Source of the DNA: Candidatus Segatella violae
GTDB lineage: Bacteria > Bacteroidota > Bacteroidia > Bacteroidales > Bacteroidaceae
Assembly (NCBI GenBank): GCA_002440225.1
Contig: DJSH01000079.1
Location: 2,915-11,395, forward strand
Direction: 5' to 3'
DNA length: 8,481 nucleotides
Shown here: one piece after another, positions 5,836-8,481 of the stretch
Numbering within the stretch: position 1 is the first letter of the stretch
How the letters are laid out: every line of letters starts with the position of its first letter
Made by a program: the position numbers and the translations under genes
Notes under the pieces: model-generated
Seen by the model: only the letters and a program-made list of their open reading frames with translations
What the model was told of the DNA's origin: nothing
The model's database searches: none

Positions 5836-8043
5836 TCACTCTTTTTCTCCCTCCATCAAGTCGTGTACGAGCTTGATTTCGTAGTAGTCGATTCCGGCTC
5901 CCAAAGCCTCCTTGATTTCGCCAAAGTGAGTCATTTCGGGATGCAACTCCATGAAGTCCCTGATCTTCTTCTCGTGGGCGGTGGAGATGAGGGCTCTGAG
6001 CCCTACCTTGCCCTCCAGGACGTAAGGGGTAAGATGGCCGATGATGGTTCCCTTGGTCAATCCTCGCTCGGCGGCTATCTGTTCCACGCTCATGCCCTGA
6101 TTGTAGAGACCAAGACTGATTTCCTTGGTTGGAATCTTGGGTTCCTTGGGATTTTTCGAGGAATTGGATGACTTGGACGAGCCAGACGATGACTTCCCCG
6201 AACGATTCTTGCGAGAGGACGATGCATCGCTCTCGCCCTCCTCCATCAAGAGATACTGCGCCTTCTTCTTCAGATAGTCGCTCACCGAAAACTCGGTTTC
6301 CTGCTCGTAGCGCAAGAGGCGGGATTTCACCTTCACATCTTCCTCGAAAGTGGAGAAACGGTCTTGGAACTGTTTCTTCGCCGTCTTGTTGTCGGTGGTG
6401 AGATTAGTCTTGTTCACCAAGTCCACGAAGATGCCCATCTTGTCATAGAAGTACTTTGATGCCTTGTGGATGCGGTCTTGCAACTCGACGTTGGCGACAT
6501 TGCCATCGGCTGCCAACATCCTGGTATATTGCAACTTAAACTTATCGGACACGCTCATCAAGCTCTTCAGCACCACTTGCATCTTCTGGTACTCGCCCAG
6601 CACTCGGGGATACTTCACGGAGAAGAACTCCACGAGGCAGCGCATCAGATGCTCGTAGCTGCCACCGAGTGCTTGGAAGTCGAAGAGCTCGCCGATGCAG
6701 CGCAACACGTATTGCTGCTCCAAACTGGCTATCTGCTGGGCGGTGGGCGACGCCATCTGACTATTGAAGCTGTCGATGGTCTTGTCGCTGATGATGGCAC
6801 TTTGGGAGAGCGGCTGACTGAGCACCATTCCCTCCAAGGTCTTGCAACGGCTCAGCGCCACGTAGGTCTGACCATGCGTAAAGCTGCGGGAGGCGTCGAT
6901 GACGGCATGTTCGAAGGTCAGACCCTGGCTCTTGTGGATGGTAATCGCCCAAGCCAGGCGCACGGGATATTGGCGGAAGATGCCCTCCACCGTCTCCTCT
7001 ATCTCCTTGGTCTCCTCATTGAGCGTATATTTGGCATTGGTCCACTCCGCCTTCTCCAGTTCAAACTCCTCGTCGGTGTCCTTGCTCCTGACGGTTATCT
7101 TATCGCCGATGATGGTCCTTACCTCGCCAATCATACCATTATAGAAGCGGTGCTGCGGGTCGTTCTTGATGAACATCACCTGTGCACCCGGCTTCAACAC
7201 GAGATTGAAATCGGCTGGATAGGAAGACTCGGGGAAATCATCCTCCACCTCTGCCGTAAAGGAATAGGCCTGCGATGGCAGGGCGGCGAGCTGCTGCTCA
7301 TTGATGTATTGGGCTGGCGCATTGTGAGTGGTCAGGCGGATATAGTTGCCGTTCTTCGGTGGTTCGAAGTTGGGGATGTATCGCTGGTTGAGGGCTTGCA
7401 GCGTGTCGGCGGTGGCACGGTTCTCTCGTATCTGGTTGAGGAGCGAGATAAACTGCTGGTCTTGCTGTCGATACACCTTTTGGAGTTCGATGGTGAGATA
7501 GCCCGCCTGCTTCAGGGCATTGCTGGAGAAGAAGTAAGGGGTGTCGTAATACTGTCGCAGCATCTCCTCCTCTTGTCCAGAGACTACCGGGGCGAGCTGG
7601 TGCAGGTCGCCAATCATGAGGAGCTGAACGCCCCCGAAAGGCAAGTCGTGCCGCTTGCGAAACTGTCGGAGCACGGAATCGACGGCATCGAGCAAGTCGC
7701 TGCGCACCATACTGATCTCATCGATGACCAAGAGGTCGATGCTTCGGATGATGTTGCGCTTCGCCTTGCTGAACTTAAACCGTTTCTGTTCGCCCCCGCC
7801 GAAGGTTGTGCCCGGCACATAGGGCGAGAAAGGGAGTTGGAAGAACGAGTGGATGGTCATTCCACCGGCATTGATGGCGGCGATGCCCGTAGGAGCCAGC
7901 ACCACCATTCGCTTGGGCGAAAGCCGCTTGAGTTCCTTGAGGAAGGTTGTCTTACCCGTGCCCGCCTTTCCCGTGAGGAAGAGGTTGGCGCTCGTCTTCT
8001 CTATAATGTTCCATGCCATGATGGATTCTTCGTTCATTTCCAT
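5836..8043 (-). CDS. PIF1-like SF1B DNA helicase with C-terminal helix-turn-helix
   Basis: A 735-residue AAA/SF1 helicase. Motifs in order are Walker A GKAGTGKT (25-32), LAPTGIAA (49-56), Walker B LLVIDEISM (104-112), GDLHQLAPV (145-153), VYRQQD (190-195), AITIHKSQGLTFEHAVID (366-383) and YVALSRCKTLEGM (394-406). All are intact, so an active 5'-3' DNA helicase is expected. A helical region (about 435-600) leads to a Ser/Lys-rich flexible linker (605-635). A helix-turn-helix domain of the HTH_40 kind (about 640-735, with MSVEQIAAERGLTKGTI) then completes the protein and probably contacts DNA. This architecture is common in Bacteroidetes; the likely role is genome maintenance such as resolving structured DNA or recombination intermediates. 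The ATG at 8043 is the first in frame and gives a family-like beginning; ATG 8037 (M3) is the alternative. It follows the upstream gene by 49 bases. GC-rich codon use suggests a core gene. Confidence 0.92.
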   Translation of the reverse strand: MEMNEESIMAWNIIEKTSANLFLTGKAGTGKTTFLKELKRLSPKRMVVLAPTGIAAINAGGMTIHSFFQLPFSPYVPGTTFGGGEQKRFKFSKAKRNIIRSIDLLVIDEISMVRSDLLDAVDSVLRQFRKRHDLPFGGVQLLMIGDLHQLAPVVSGQEEEMLRQYYDTPYFFSSNALKQAGYLTIELQKVYRQQDQQFISLLNQIRENRATADTLQALNQRYIPNFEPPKNGNYIRLTTHNAPAQYINEQQLAALPSQAYSFTAEVEDDFPESSYPADFNLVLKPGAQVMFIKNDPQHRFYNGMIGEVRTIIGDKITVRSKDTDEEFELEKAEWTNAKYTLNEETKEIEETVEGIFRQYPVRLAWAITIHKSQGLTFEHAVIDASRSFTHGQTYVALSRCKTLEGMVLSQPLSQSAIISDKTIDSFNSQMASPTAQQIASLEQQYVLRCIGELFDFQALGGSYEHLMRCLVEFFSVKYPRVLGEYQKMQVVLKSLMSVSDKFKLQYTRMLAADGNVANVELQDRIHKASKYFYDKMGIFVDLVNKTNLTTDNKTAKKQFQDRFSTFEEDVKVKSRLLRYEQETEFSVSDYLKKKAQYLLMEEGESDASSSRKNRSGKSSSGSSKSSNSSKNPKEPKIPTKEISLGLYNQGMSVEQIAAERGLTKGTIIGHLTPYVLEGKVGLRALISTAHEKKIRDFMELHPEMTHFGEIKEALGAGIDYYEIKLVHDLMEGEKE

Positions 8044-8092
8044 GAGCTATCTATTGTTTTTGAAGAGTTCTATTTTTTTTACTTGTTACGGA

Positions 8093-8481
8093 TTAATTCG
8101 CAACGTCCTTTAGCAACACCCATTTCCCAGCATTATCCTTACCCTCATGCTTTACTATGGTTGGCATTGCAGCAAGGTCTCTTTCTATGGTTCTTTTTGT
8201 CACCGACATTGTCACCGACATTTCCTTAACAGTCACATAAGGATTCTCACGAATCATCAAACAGATATTACGCTGACGCTCAGTAAGTTTTATCACCGAC
8301 ACGTCACCGACATTGTCACCGACATCTTGTATGTCGGTAATACCTGTACTTGGTGCTTTATCCCCATATCGTTTCTTGTTTCGAGCTACCAATTCTTCCA
8401 AAGAATAACGCTTGATCCATACACTTACGCCACCATCTATCTCCGTGACTTTTGGCATCGGATAATCCTCTGCCTCAAAAC
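8093..8481 (-). CDS. C-terminal part of an ATP-binding / winged-helix protein (AlbA_2-HATPase type)
   Basis: The frame is open to the window edge: before the first internal Met (8458-8456) it reads FEAEDYP with no stop, so this is the 3' end of a larger gene starting outside the window. The visible 128 or so residues contain the end of a beta-rich domain (VTEIDGGVSVWIKRY), a repeat-derived hinge (DVGDNVGDVSV) and a winged helix starting LTERQRNICLMI, with TKRTIERDL as recognition helix and KWVLL as wing end. This tail is typical of proteins with an N-terminal AlbA_2 (Schlafen-like) domain and a RecG-like C-terminal ATPase, usually about 400-500 residues, which I take as the likely identity. 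Such proteins are thought to be regulators or nucleic-acid binding factors. It ends 49 bases before the PIF1-like helicase and may be transcribed with it. Confidence 0.6.
   Translation of the reverse strand, partial: FEAEDYPMPKVTEIDGGVSVWIKRYSLEELVARNKKRYGDKAPSTGITDIQDVGDNVGDVSVIKLTERQRNICLMIRENPYVTVKEMSVTMSVTKRTIERDLAAMPTIVKHEGKDNAGKWVLLKDVAN
8198..8221. repeat. Tandem 12-bp repeat, two copies (cluster within winged helix)
   Basis: TGTCACCGACAT is present twice in perfect tandem (8198-8209 and 8210-8221). On the coding strand it is read as MSVT MSVT, just before the recognition helix (KRTIERDL). The same unit recurs 70 bases away in another reading frame. Confidence 0.9.
8291..8338. repeat. 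Second cluster of the 12-bp repeat plus an inverted copy
   Basis: Three units, TATCACCGACA (8291-8301), CGTCACCGACAT (8302-8313) and TGTCACCGACAT (8314-8325), encode the hinge DVGDNVGDVSV. The core ACCGACAT (8318-8325) is then repeated in inverse as ATGTCGGT (8331-8338) across five bases, giving a perfect 8-bp hairpin. Frame use differs from the first cluster: units here are mainly read as VGDN rather than MSVT. Confidence 0.88.

Noticed and set aside
6466..8229. A 587-codon open frame on the plus strand, opposite the PIF1-like helicase
   Set aside because: It is a shadow of GC-rich codon use on the minus strand. It is rich in Leu, His and Val, shows no domain, and runs past the helicase start into the next gene, while the minus-strand protein has every helicase motif.
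8456..8458. The Met at this position as the true start of the rightmost gene
   Set aside because: The frame is open upstream to the window edge with plausible residues, and the visible part is only the C-terminal end of a known kind of protein.
1..8481. CRISPR array, tRNA or rRNA genes
   Set aside because: The only direct repeats (8198-8338) are a coding minisatellite without unique spacers, and no tRNA cloverleaf or rRNA-like sequence was seen by eye.

Overview
The window looks like a Bacteroidales chromosome, probably a Prevotella/Segatella-type organism. This rests on the protein flavour (the small nitroreductase, the PIF1-like helicase with a Ser-rich linker and C-terminal HTH, and the ATPase with a winged-helix tail), on a TAnnTTTG-type promoter box, and on the mostly weak Shine-Dalgarno signals. 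It is inference, not a database match. Every gene I accept is on the minus strand, so transcription runs from right to left.

Right part (about 5280-8481): the C-terminal end of an ATP-binding/winged-helix protein that continues past the right edge, a complete PIF1-like helicase, and a complete nitroreductase. They are separated by only 40-49 bases. The helicase and nitroreductase are visibly GC-rich and look like resident chromosome. The winged-helix fragment carries a 12-bp minisatellite that appears in two clusters and is read in two different frames.

Middle (about 3490-5262): a DUF1016/YhcG-type PD-(D/E)XK nuclease begins 20 bases after the nitroreductase stop, and base composition turns AT-rich here. 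A strong hairpin with a T tract (4038-4079) closes that transcript. From about 3490 to 4030 there is no confident gene. The stretch holds two inverted repeats, a promoter-like box, and a hairpin-rich leader that ends in a terminator-like hairpin ahead of the next gene. This could be an attenuated leader or a small RNA of about 340 nt.

Left part (1-3489): a 1118-residue fusion of a phospholipase-D-type nuclease domain and an SNF2/DEAH helicase. Its stop overlaps (ATGA) the start of a second gene whose N-terminus resembles Eco57I-type methyltransferase/restriction proteins. That second gene breaks after codon 39. The sequence at the break begins GTAAG, as IS66-family termini do, so I infer that an insertion sequence has cut the methyltransferase partner just at the window edge.

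Taken together, the left half reads as a piece of a defence (restriction-type) island next to core genes. A helicase-nuclease and a PD-(D/E)XK nuclease are intact, but the coupled modification-type partner appears broken.
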